The notes under the pieces are model-generated. The model was not told the origin of the DNA, made no database searches, and worked only from the letters and a program-made list of their open reading frames with translations. From assembly GCA_024635585.1 (NCBI GenBank), contig JAGXIP010000168.1, positions 1-38,271 on the forward strand: a DNA stretch of 38,271 nt, given 5' to 3'. This stretch comes from Saccharicrinis sp. GTDB taxonomy: Bacteria; Bacteroidota; Bacteroidia; Bacteroidales; Marinilabiliaceae. Position 1 is the stretch's first letter, and every line of letters starts with the position of its first letter. Below are positions 8,786 to 17,641 of this stretch, piece after piece. The translations under genes were made by a program, and so were the position numbers.

Positions 8786-10687
8786 CTATGGTATCATCTG
8801 TTTATCCAGCTCACTATATTGGCTGTTTTGCGATTTATATTCAGGCACCAATTCCTTCATTCGGGCAACAAGGTGCTGATTGCTTTCCATTTGCAATGCC
8901 AATAGCAAGTTCTTCAACTTCTCTTCTACTGCACGGTATTCATACTGGCGTACTTTTGCAATCATTATTTTTTCGTGATGTGTAGGCATTGTATTTTCCT
9001 TAGACGCCAACAGTTCTTCGTATAATTTCTCTCCCGGTCGTAGTCCTGTATAGGTAATGTCGATATCCTCACCCAGTTTTAACCCGGAGAGGCGAACCAT
9101 CTCCTTGGCTAGGTCAACAATTTTAACCGGATCACCCATGTCGAATACAAATATCTCACCTCCACGTCCCATAAAGCCGGCTTCAAGCACCAATTGGCAA
9201 GCTTCGGGAATAGTCATAAAATATCGGGTAATATCTTTATGGGTTACTGTTATCGGGCCACCCCGTTCTATTTGTCGTTTAAACAAAGGCACCACCGAGC
9301 CATTTGAGCCCAACACATTACCGAAACGGGTGGTAACGAACTCAGTTTTGGTATCTGCTAATTGAGACAAGGCCTGGATGTAAATTTCACAGATTCGTTT
9401 AGAGGCGCCCATTACATTGGTTGGGTTTACTGCTTTATCTGTAGAGACCATTACAAATTTCTCCACATTGTTTTTAGCCGCCAGATCAGCTAATACTTTT
9501 ACCGCCCCCACATTTACCCGGATGGCCTCATAAGGAAACTCCTCCAATAGGGGCACATGCTTATAGGCAGCAGCATTAAAAACTATTTGCGGTCGATATT
9601 TTTCAAACATCTCCCCCATTCTTTTCACATTGGTTGCATCGGCCAATATAACGTCGAACGGGGCATCGCTATGGGTCAACAACAACTCTTGCTGCAAATC
9701 ATACAGTGCCGACTCGGCCATGTCCACCATCACTATCCTTTTAACGGGAAACCGCAACAACTGTCGCACTATTTCAGAACCAATGGAGCCGGCAGCACCT
9801 GTAACGGCGATCACTTTGCCCGCCAAACCATCCATTATCTGCAATTGGTTTAGCCTAATCTCTTCGCGCCCCAGTATATCTTCAATTCTAATATCACGTA
9901 TCTGATTTTGGTTAGAGATACCATTTACCCAATTGCCCACGGATGGCATCACCTTTAACTTCCAACCTTTATCCAAACAAGCGTCCGTAATTTCGTGTTT
10001 ACGCTTTACAGAGATATGATTGATAGCCAAAATAACCACCTCTACCTGTTTAGCTTCACCAATTCGAAGCGCTTTTTCCCAATTCATTACCGGTATAGAA
10101 TGAAGCATTACATTCCATTTAGTGGGATTATCGTCCACAATGCCCACTACGTTGTACTGATTGTCCTTGTCGCTGCGGATGGCTTCCAGGGTTATCTGTC
10201 CCATATCCCCGGCTCCATATAACAACACATTGGTAGAAGTATTTTTCTTTGTCAAAGACACATAGGTTTCTTTTACTAAAATCCTAAATGTAAAACTTAG
10301 CACGATGGTCATCAAAAAATGAAATATTAATACCAAACGAGGTATTTTTATCGAATTATAACTGAATATATCAAAAACTGAACTGGAGATTATCAAAAAA
10401 AGGAAAGCTGAAAAACAAGCGATGGCCAACAGTTTTAATTCATTATAGTTACTGTGCCTGATCACTCCCCTGTAGGATCCAAACAAAAGAAAGGAAACTA
10501 AATATACACTCAACACCCAAGATGCTCCAATAACCATTTCAGAAACTGAATAGGTTGTCAGTTGAACATTTAACCTAAGTATAAACGCCAGCACAAAGGC
10601 ATTGGCCGAAATACCCATATCAATAAGCAGAATCCACCAAGGGGATACCACCCGACCATTAAATACACTTAACAGTAATCTCTTCAT
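8786..10687 (-). CDS. Membrane NDP-sugar 4,6-dehydratase (PglF/CapD/WbpM family)
   Basis: This 633-residue enzyme has four N-terminal transmembrane helices (about 18-140), a first Rossmann motif GAGDMGQ (158-164), and the catalytic SDR domain with TGAAGSIGSE (296-305). The active site has STDK (415-418) and MGASK, where Met426 replaces the usual Tyr and Lys430 is kept, as in WbpM/PglF. The reaction is UDP-GlcNAc to UDP-2-acetamido-2,6-dideoxy-4-hexulose. With the DegT aminotransferase (32682) it could feed a bacillosamine-type or 6-deoxy amino sugar. Start is ATG 10687; a GTG two codons earlier is possible. Confidence 0.93.
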   Translation of the reverse strand: MKRLLLSVFNGRVVSPWWILLIDMGISANAFVLAFILRLNVQLTTYSVSEMVIGASWVLSVYLVSFLLFGSYRGVIRHSNYNELKLLAIACFSAFLFLIISSSVFDIFSYNSIKIPRLVLIFHFLMTIVLSFTFRILVKETYVSLTKKNTSTNVLLYGAGDMGQITLEAIRSDKDNQYNVVGIVDDNPTKWNVMLHSIPVMNWEKALRIGEAKQVEVVILAINHISVKRKHEITDACLDKGWKLKVMPSVGNWVNGISNQNQIRDIRIEDILGREEIRLNQLQIMDGLAGKVIAVTGAAGSIGSEIVRQLLRFPVKRIVMVDMAESALYDLQQELLLTHSDAPFDVILADATNVKRMGEMFEKYRPQIVFNAAAYKHVPLLEEFPYEAIRVNVGAVKVLADLAAKNNVEKFVMVSTDKAVNPTNVMGASKRICEIYIQALSQLADTKTEFVTTRFGNVLGSNGSVVPLFKRQIERGGPITVTHKDITRYFMTIPEACQLVLEAGFMGRGGEIFVFDMGDPVKIVDLAKEMVRLSGLKLGEDIDITYTGLRPGEKLYEELLASKENTMPTHHEKIMIAKVRQYEYRAVEEKLKNLLLALQMESNQHLVARMKELVPEYKSQNSQYSELDKQMIP

Positions 10688-10836
10688 TGTCACTGATTAT
10701 TGAATTATAGCTCTACAATCGTTTAGTAATAGTTTTAGCAATTTAAGCTAATTATTCCCAAAGTACTTACTTATCCCTTACAATTCCCCAATTTTTATGA
10801 CGAATATTGTAATAGAGTTTATAAAACAACAAGTTA

Positions 10837-10867
10837 TTGATTTAGTTGAAATAGTTTGTACTTTTAA
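10837..10867 (+). promoter_or_regulatory. Possible promoter of the FemAB-like gene
   Basis: TTG (10837-10839) and TACTTTTA (10859-10866) are 19 bases apart, the spacing of Bacteroidota -33/-7 elements, with one deviation from TAnnTTTG. If used, transcription starts within a few bases of ATG 10876, which would make that start nearly leaderless and favour ATG 10915. Confidence 0.35.
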
Positions 10868-10875
10868 GCTTTGTT

Positions 10876-11994
10876 ATGAACAGCGGAAAAAATATAAATA
10901 GCACTCTGGAAATTATGATTAACAACAATCATTCATCAAGGGGCCAATATAGTGTTTTAAGTTTAAAAGACGCCAAAATATGGAGTGAATACTTTAACAA
11001 GCTACCTGAATACCAACAAGATATATATTTTACACCTGAGTTTTATAATTTATATGAGCAAAACGGAAACGGAATTGCCAATTGCTTTGTTTTTACACAA
11101 AATGAAAATTTCGCCATATATCCATTTCTGAAAAATGAGATTATTTTTAATGGGGAAAAATATTACGACATTCAAGGCGCCTACGGGTATAACGGTGTGC
11201 TTTCTACAACTTACGATAGTAAATTTATCGATGATTTTTATCGGGCATTTGATATTTTCTGCAAAAACGAGAATATTATAGCCGAGTTTACAAGATTTCA
11301 CCCCTTAATGGAAAATCATCAGTTTTCGGAACCATACATGAATGTTATCAAGGATCGACAGGTAGTATGGCTTGATTTAACAAAGGATTACGATCAAATT
11401 TGGAAAGATAGTTATTCCTGCAACAACAGGAATATGATTAGAAAAGCTCAAAAAAATGATATTAAACTGACAATTTCTGACAAAGAATCGGATTATAAGC
11501 TATTTTATGAAATTTATCATGCCACCATGAAAGAAGTGGGTGCGCAGTCCTTTTATTATTTCAACGAAGAATATATACTTCATTTCAAATCTTTAATTGG
11601 AAACAAACAAAAGTTATTGCTTGCGAGCTATCAGGGAAAGAACATTTGCGCTATGCTTTTGATGCTTAATGGCAAATATGCACATTACCATCTTTCGGGT
11701 AGAGTGAAAGAATATGCCCATCTAGCCGCTAATAATTTACTCTTGGATTTTGCCATACAAACAGCAAAGGAGCATGGTGCCCAACAGTTACATTTAGGTG
11801 GTGGCACTTCTTCTTGTCCGGATGATTCTTTGTTACGCTTTAAAACAAACTTTTCAAAAGCTAGAAGCACCTTCTATTTTGGATTAAAAACACACAATCA
11901 TACCATTTACAATCAGATAATTAACCAGTGGGAACAGAAATTTCCGGAGAAAACGGATAAATATAAAAAGTTCTTGTTGAGGTACCGAATGTGA
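10876..11994 (+). CDS. FemAB/BioF2-like GNAT acyl- or aminoacyl-transferase
   Basis: The 372-residue protein has the double-GNAT layout of FemAB relatives. The N-terminal half ends with NRNMIRKAQKND (about 186-197), and the C-terminal half has AHYHLSGRVKEYAHLAANNLLL and LHLGGGTSSCPDD (about 305-317), typical of the BioF2-like acetyltransferase domain. FemAB proteins add amino acids to lipid-linked sugars; in exopolysaccharide loci related proteins probably N- or O-acylate sugars. It is divergent from the dehydratase/ACP operon. ATG 10915 is an alternative start. The acceptor is unknown. Confidence 0.8.
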   Translation: MNSGKNINSTLEIMINNNHSSRGQYSVLSLKDAKIWSEYFNKLPEYQQDIYFTPEFYNLYEQNGNGIANCFVFTQNENFAIYPFLKNEIIFNGEKYYDIQGAYGYNGVLSTTYDSKFIDDFYRAFDIFCKNENIIAEFTRFHPLMENHQFSEPYMNVIKDRQVVWLDLTKDYDQIWKDSYSCNNRNMIRKAQKNDIKLTISDKESDYKLFYEIYHATMKEVGAQSFYYFNEEYILHFKSLIGNKQKLLLASYQGKNICAMLLMLNGKYAHYHLSGRVKEYAHLAANNLLLDFAIQTAKEHGAQQLHLGGGTSSCPDDSLLRFKTNFSKARSTFYFGLKTHNHTIYNQIINQWEQKFPEKTDKYKKFLLRYRM

Positions 11995-13145
11995 TTGGAA
12001 GATAAATATTTCTCTATGAACGAATTGGAGATAAGCTTTAGACAGTTAAAAACAACTGTTTATAACAAAAATACTTTTGAAAATAACAGCCACACAGCCA
12101 GCAAAACTCATTGCTCATGGCACGTATTGCGTGGTATGTATGTAAATCCATAGCTAAGATGCTATTTCTTTTGGTATTTTTGCCATGCATACTATACAGA
12201 GTACAACACATAAGGCATGCAGCCGAAGTACCAAGTAACTTGGAGCAGATATTTGTTGTTCAAGTCCAGTGGGAAATGAACCGCCCCCTAAAAGGTCAAG
12301 GCCAATATATTATTCACTGTCCATCCCGACATAGAGCAATCCTATGACCTCATTACCTGATTCTTATATATAGCCGAATTATTGCCAGATTGTTCACGGC
12401 GATATATTTTATAGTTCAACCAAATTGAATTGGCTGGCATCGTTACCTGAAAATATACTAATGAATTTTTTAAAAACACTTTCGAAACATCATCAATTTC
12501 TTCGATAGCAGGAGCACCAATACAGCCGCCGAATCATTCAACACAAACATTGTAGAATTTAAACGTCAGTTCAGAGGGTGCATATGCACAACTCCTTCTG
12601 TTCAGGTTGACAAATATTTTTGAATGAAAGTAACAGCAAAGGTATAAACCCACGTTTCGGTTCTGATCCGCTATTCCTCCGAAAATTTTAGAACCTAGAT
12701 GAAGCAGCTTAACAGCAAATTTAAATTCGGCGTTAAAAAAACACGTCTTATTGAAAAGTGTCTATATTAAATTGTATGCATGCACCGCCTAGTTCCTTAT
12801 GTAATGCATAGATTAGAACGCTATCGTAAACGATGCAAATAAAGTACTTTTTAATTGAATGGAATAGTTTTATAAAGCCTTTACTATCGGTGAGCTAAGT
12901 CAGGGCTTTTGATTTTAAAAAACTAAAATGGGAAAATTATAGTAATTAAAGAAAACTATTCGGCCTTAGCCTTTTTAAAGCCATGCCTTATGTAAAACGT
13001 GTCTTAATTCATTATCATATAGATGTTTTTCATTACGTTAGATTCTCATTATCCATCTTGCCCAACATTTTAAGGTCGGGTTATGTTGTTAGTTTGCCAT
13101 AAAGGTAAGAAGTGGTACCAGGCTGCGAAACCAATTAATGTTTAG
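11995..13145. other. Long intergenic region with a transposase relic
   Basis: This 1.15-kb gap holds a decayed ISAon1-like transposase (12222-12627) and AT-rich flanks. I see no intact gene. A 78-codon open frame at 12111-12347 lies mostly over the relic in the wrong frame. Confidence 0.6.
12222..12627 (+). pseudogene. Decayed ISAon1-like transposase, C-terminal part
   Basis: Translating in shifting frames gives pieces of the C-terminal half of the ISAon1 transposase in correct order: AEVPSN-LEQ, then RYLLFKSSGK*TAP*KVKANILF, then HPDIEQSYDLIT, then TKLNWLASL, then IINFFDSRSTNTAAESFN continuing to EFKRQFRG (12490-12573), and after a further frameshift LLFRLTNIFE* ending at 12627. At least three frameshifts and three stops are present, so it is dead. 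The remaining N-terminal part of the element is not recognisable upstream. The family was recalled from the SRSTNTAAESFN and QFRG motifs, not searched. Confidence 0.75.
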
Positions 13146-14192
13146 TTAATCGTTCTCATGTATCTTCAAAAGAGTGTTCAACACTAATTTGTCAGACCTT
13201 AAAAAGTTATTATAATAGTTATAGTTATTATTCATCATATCGAAAATTACGTCTCTATTTTTCAATAAAAAATGTACTTTATTCATTAGTTCATTTTCTT
13301 TTTTGAAAACGAAATAGTTTTTATTCTCCTCAAAATCTCCAGGAATTTCATACTCTAATGGTTCCGATAGTATAGCTCGAGATGCAGCGACATATTCTCC
13401 AAATTTCCATCCAATAGAATTATGTAATCCTGTTGTAGCAATACAAATATTACTTTCCTTTATCACATTTAGAAAAGACTCTTTTTTTGTGATAGAAAAT
13501 GGCATTTTTAAATCTTTCGACTCAATGTTTAAGTAACTATCATGTTGAAGCCCTCCAATAAAATTGTTACCAAATTCTTTTTGGCATGATTTTATACAAT
13601 CTATTCTTGTTTTATTTATAAACTTTCTTTCCTCTTTTAAATGATTTGATTTTACCTCGTCGGGATCCCAAAGACGTGTTAAGAACAAAATCTTATTTTT
13701 TTTTGAAGGGATAGGGTAATATTCAAAATCCTTATAGTAAAAAGTTGTTTTTTTATAAAACTTTTCGAATATTAGATTGTGTCTTGACAAGTGCACGAAG
13801 GAATCATAGAACATTTTAGGGTATTTACCTTCTGGTTGAAAGGAAAAGTTCATACCCAAAGGGTAAACCATGCAATTTAAGGGGGCATTGTCGCGTATTT
13901 GTTTGTTACAACTCCTTTTGAAGTAAAAATCAGCTCTAATATTTTCTCTATAATATTTTAAATTGTCTTCAATTGAACCACTAATCCAATTCAACCCATC
14001 CAAAGTATCATAGACAAACTTATACCTATTGTTAACCAATACATTAAGCAGTGGTTTGTTCTGGTGGGTCGATGTTCTCTTAATTATGGTTTCAACAATT
14101 CCAATTTTTCTTAGCTTTTCAAACCCATCATATATTTGACTCAAATGTGGAGATGGAACATAATCAAATTCGCATTTAAAAAATGGCTTCAT
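13146..14192 (-). CDS. GT-B-type glycosyltransferase-like protein
   Basis: The 348-residue protein has the C-terminal GT-B signature of a nucleotide-sugar site (residues about 250-290: ATTGLHNSIGWKFGEYVAAS, then LSEPLEYEIPGDF). An interdomain strand reads KKNKILFLTRLWDPDE. No signal peptide or transmembrane helix is seen, as expected for a cytoplasmic transferase acting at the membrane. It is strongly AT-rich and lone on the minus strand, flanked by two long intergenic gaps, which suggests it was acquired separately. Donor and acceptor cannot be read from the sequence. Confidence 0.7.
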   Translation of the reverse strand: MKPFFKCEFDYVPSPHLSQIYDGFEKLRKIGIVETIIKRTSTHQNKPLLNVLVNNRYKFVYDTLDGLNWISGSIEDNLKYYRENIRADFYFKRSCNKQIRDNAPLNCMVYPLGMNFSFQPEGKYPKMFYDSFVHLSRHNLIFEKFYKKTTFYYKDFEYYPIPSKKNKILFLTRLWDPDEVKSNHLKEERKFINKTRIDCIKSCQKEFGNNFIGGLQHDSYLNIESKDLKMPFSITKKESFLNVIKESNICIATTGLHNSIGWKFGEYVAASRAILSEPLEYEIPGDFEENKNYFVFKKENELMNKVHFLLKNRDVIFDMMNNNYNYYNNFLRSDKLVLNTLLKIHEND

Positions 14193-14905
14193 TTTAGAGT
14201 AATCTATTTTGGATTCAACAATAATATGCGACTAATATTCTACCGTGGATGCTGCGATTACGTTTACTGACTTACGCATAGGCTTAAATTTAAACAATAA
14301 CACTGAAAAGCTCAAAGCAATTTATTTAATAGTTACTTGCCCCAATAGCTATTTATACAATAGTTTATAGCTTCCTATGTAAGTTAACCTAAAAATATAT
14401 TCCTAATTTCTAACCTTTGCAGACGAATACTATTGACTATGATTCTTATCGTATTTTATTAATAACGTCGTAAGATTTTAATCTATAACCACTCCAGTTT
14501 TTTAATTTATGCAAATAAAAATACTAGTAAATTTATTTAAAATCAAATTAACCTGGTATTATTTTAAGAATTCATTTCCGTTTAATATCGCTTATATCAA
14601 GTTTATTACTAACCTCTCAACGATTTTAAAGTTATTCAATCATAACATGAAACACTAAATTTACTAATAGATCGAATACTATCGTTTAACGATTATCAGG
14701 TTTGTACAAAATGCCAACTTTAGCTAGCATTATTGGTCATAAGGATATCGTCATTCCCCATAACAAAATGTCAATAAATAAAAAACACCTTTCAATATAA
14801 GGACTAATTATATTATAGTGACCATTTTTTTATACTTTAGCCATGTTTTATAGCGCATCAAAACCGCACACGCAACATAATAACTAACAAATTACGACTG
14901 ATGTT
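14193..14905. other. Intergenic region upstream of the wzc-like gene
   Basis: This 713-base AT-rich region has no gene. It contains an inverted repeat ACTTAC(G)CATAGG / CCTATGTAAGT at 14270-14384, and a weak -7-like TACTTTAG at 14833-14840. The latter could be the promoter of the tyrosine kinase gene, leaving a leader of about 60 bases. Confidence 0.5.
14270..14384. repeat. MITE-like inverted repeat
   Basis: ACTTACGCATAGG (14270-14282) and CCTATGTAAGT (14374-14384) are inverted copies differing by one inserted base, about 115 bases end to end, with no coding capacity between. This size suits a miniature element or a remnant; no flanking target duplication is evident. Confidence 0.3.
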
Positions 14906-17311
14906 ATGACAACAAATCCCAAGCAATCGGAAGATACTTTCAACCTTAAAGAATTTATTAATTTAGCCTTTTCCAATAAATATTTTTATTTAATTAGCAT
15001 TGCAGTTTTTGTATGTTTGGCATATGGGTACAATAGACTTGTTCCTACCACCTATCAGGTCAATTCAGTCATTGGTCCTACCGAGGACGGTCGTTCCTCC
15101 TTGCTCCAAACCAATGATTATTTTAACGGAATGGCCAGTCGGGGTCAAGCAGGCAACATAGAGGATGACATCAATAGCTTAAAATCCTTCAGTTTGGTAT
15201 CAAAGACAGTTGAGGATCTCAATTTAGAAGTCAGCTATTATAAGCAGCCTTTAGAGTTTTTAAACAGCACCAAGTTACGCCATCTAAAAGCGGCTTCTCC
15301 AATTTATGGAAGCAATGCATATATTGTCAAAATGGACAAATCCCATCCTCAAGCTATAAACACCCCATTTTACATAGATATTGTTGATGAAAGTTCTTTC
15401 CGGCTTCAAGTATATAGTGATGAAGCTACTATTTACAATTATCTTGACAACCAAATCATAAGCGCTAACAATGTAATTGAATTTGACAGCATCTGCAGTT
15501 TTAACCAAACCATAAACTCTCCCGGTTTCAAATTTTCTGTGAGCTTAAACAAGGAAAACTACGTCAATGGTTTAGAGAAGGCCGGCAGCAACGATTTCTT
15601 TTTTGAATTCAACCACATAGATATGATTTCGAGGTACTATCTGCGAAAACTAAAGGTTGAACCCGTTAGCGTTCGTTCCACACTGATAGAATTGAAACTT
15701 CAGGGAGAAAATCTGAACCTAACCGTTGATTTCCTGAACAACTACGTACAGAAATTTTTGAACGATAACCTTTCCGAGAAAAATAACATTGCCATTAACA
15801 CCATCAATTTTATTGACTCGCAGCTGTCTGAGATTTCGGATTCGTTGGTTAAGTCTGAATCCGAACTAAGCAACTTTCGCGCTAACAATCAGGTTACTGA
15901 CCTCAATTATCAAGGGCAACAAGCATTAACTCAGATTACACAAGTAGAAAATGAAATAAGCACGCTAAAGGCACAGGAAAAATACTACGACTACATCCTG
16001 GATTATTTCAATAACAACCAAGATATTACCGGTTTAATACCCCCATCATCTGCCAATGTAAACGACCCAATTATGAATTCCATGATTATGGATCTGCTCA
16101 CACTCAATTCCGAAAGATTATCCATTTTGAGCAATAGGGCAGAAAAGAGTCTTTTTCTTGGGCAGGTAGAGAACAAAATCAACGTTCAAAAACGGACGAT
16201 TATCGAAAATGTTAAAAACAATCTGAACGCTTTGGAATTGAGTTTGAACGAAAACAATTACAAATACAATAAACTTACGCGCGAAATTTCAAGATTACCC
16301 AGAACAGAGCTTAACATGGTTAGTATGGAAAGGCAATTTAACGTTACCGACGCCATATATTCCTTTTTACTTCAAAAGCGATCAGAGGCAGCCATTGCCA
16401 TGGCCTCCAATGTACCTGATTTTGTAGTTTTAGATCCAGCACGAAAAGTAACCAGCGCAATTGTTGCCCCCAAAACAGCCATCAATTACCTATTGGCTTT
16501 GTTCTTCGGATTTTTCATCCCTACCCTTGTTTTAATCTTAAAGGGATATTTCAACCAAAAAATAACCTCCGTAAAAGATATCGAAAACGTAACCAATGAA
16601 CCTATTTTAAACTTTATCTACACCAACAACCATAACTCTGAGCGAGTGGCCATCGATTTTCCAAATTCTTCGTTAGCGGAATCGTTCCGAAATTTACGAA
16701 GCAATATTTTCCTAAAAATCAATTCAAGCCCCCAAAAAGCAATCTTAGTTACATCTTCCTTACCTAAAGACGGGAAAAGCTTTATTTCATTTAACCTGGC
16801 AGCATCCATTGCCGCCGTTGGACATAAAACCGTGGTTATTGACTGCGACCTGCGGAAACCCACACTGCACAAAAAATTTAACGTTGATAATCAAGTCGGC
16901 CTTTCAAATTATCTGTATAACGAAATGAGCATAGAAGAAATCATCCTTAAAACAGATATAAAAAACCTCTCGTTTATTTCTTCCGGACCTATTTTACCCA
17001 ATGCATCCGAGTTAATAGAAGCTGGTAAACTGGATGAAATAATTAAATACTGTAAGAGCAGATTTGACTACGTAGTTATTGACTCCACACCGATAGGAAT
17101 TGTATCAGACGCTTTTACTCTGATGAAATACGCAAATCATACACTTATGGTGTGCAGAAATAACTATACCAATAAAAACATTTTCTTTAAAACGCTGAAT
17201 AAATTAAACATGAACCTTACAAGTAATTTTGACATTGTTTTTAACGACCTGGACGTTAAAAAAAGCAATTACAAGAGATACGACAGCTATTATATAAACC
17301 CTACAAAATAA
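14906..17311 (+). CDS. Wzc-type chain-length determinant and tyrosine autokinase
   Basis: The 801-residue protein has a Wzz domain between transmembrane helices at about 26-43 and 526-546, with a long periplasmic coiled-coil segment. A cytoplasmic bacterial tyrosine-kinase domain follows: Walker A SSLPKDGKS (about 616-624), Walker A' VVIDCDLRKP, and Walker B YVVIDSTP. The tail is Tyr-rich (Y789, Y792, Y795, Y796), the expected trans-autophosphorylation cluster. In Wzy-dependent assembly Wzc sets chain length and gates export through Wza. Neither Wza nor a Wzb phosphatase is in the window. A terminator follows at 17352. Confidence 0.95.
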   Translation: MTTNPKQSEDTFNLKEFINLAFSNKYFYLISIAVFVCLAYGYNRLVPTTYQVNSVIGPTEDGRSSLLQTNDYFNGMASRGQAGNIEDDINSLKSFSLVSKTVEDLNLEVSYYKQPLEFLNSTKLRHLKAASPIYGSNAYIVKMDKSHPQAINTPFYIDIVDESSFRLQVYSDEATIYNYLDNQIISANNVIEFDSICSFNQTINSPGFKFSVSLNKENYVNGLEKAGSNDFFFEFNHIDMISRYYLRKLKVEPVSVRSTLIELKLQGENLNLTVDFLNNYVQKFLNDNLSEKNNIAINTINFIDSQLSEISDSLVKSESELSNFRANNQVTDLNYQGQQALTQITQVENEISTLKAQEKYYDYILDYFNNNQDITGLIPPSSANVNDPIMNSMIMDLLTLNSERLSILSNRAEKSLFLGQVENKINVQKRTIIENVKNNLNALELSLNENNYKYNKLTREISRLPRTELNMVSMERQFNVTDAIYSFLLQKRSEAAIAMASNVPDFVVLDPARKVTSAIVAPKTAINYLLALFFGFFIPTLVLILKGYFNQKITSVKDIENVTNEPILNFIYTNNHNSERVAIDFPNSSLAESFRNLRSNIFLKINSSPQKAILVTSSLPKDGKSFISFNLAASIAAVGHKTVVIDCDLRKPTLHKKFNVDNQVGLSNYLYNEMSIEEIILKTDIKNLSFISSGPILPNASELIEAGKLDEIIKYCKSRFDYVVIDSTPIGIVSDAFTLMKYANHTLMVCRNNYTNKNIFFKTLNKLNMNLTSNFDIVFNDLDVKKSNYKRYDSYYINPTK

Positions 17312-17351
17312 TAAGTAAGCCAGTAATATTAAACGACTATTCATGCTAAGG

Positions 17352-17382
17352 AAGGCTATCTCACATGAGATGGCCTTTTTTT
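17352..17382 (+). terminator. Rho-independent terminator after the wzc-like gene
   Basis: AAGGCTATCTC pairs with GAGATGGCCTT (one T-G wobble) around a 4-base ACAT loop and is followed by seven T. It lies 40 bases downstream of the kinase stop. Confidence 0.85.
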
Positions 17383-17611
17383 ATATTGCATTTTTTACAC
17401 CTTAACGCTTTACGAAAATCAGAAATTAAAAACGCATGCATTGTTCGAAAAGTATAAAAACTAAATTTTTCGCAACCTTGTAGAATTACGTTCGTATCAA
17501 TAATTTGGTAATTCATCCTACATTTGGAACCTTTTATCAACATTATGCATCAACTAAGACGGAAGGGGACGTCCGATGCTAAATGATTTTTTTTAAATTT
17601 CAATTTACAAA

Positions 17612-17639
17612 TCACACACAACACAACACAACACAAACA
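17612..17639 (+). repeat. ACACA-rich leader before a PL9-like gene
   Basis: Repeating ACACA/ACACAAC units fill the last 30 bases before ATG 17642. A shorter version precedes the paralogous gene at 20002, so the motif is part of the duplicated unit. Being free of G it would be unstructured in mRNA. Confidence 0.5.
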
Positions 17640-17641
17640 AC

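Larger units (their letters stand above)
17312..17641. other. Intergenic region before the first PL9-like gene
   Basis: This region contains the Wzc terminator (17352-17382) and, just before ATG 17642, a C/A-rich leader with tandem ACACA units (about 17612-17639). No gene is seen in it. Confidence 0.6.

Noticed and set aside
12111-12347. 78-codon open frame in the 1.15-kb gap
   Set aside because: It lies mainly over the transposase relic in a different frame and has no recognisable features.
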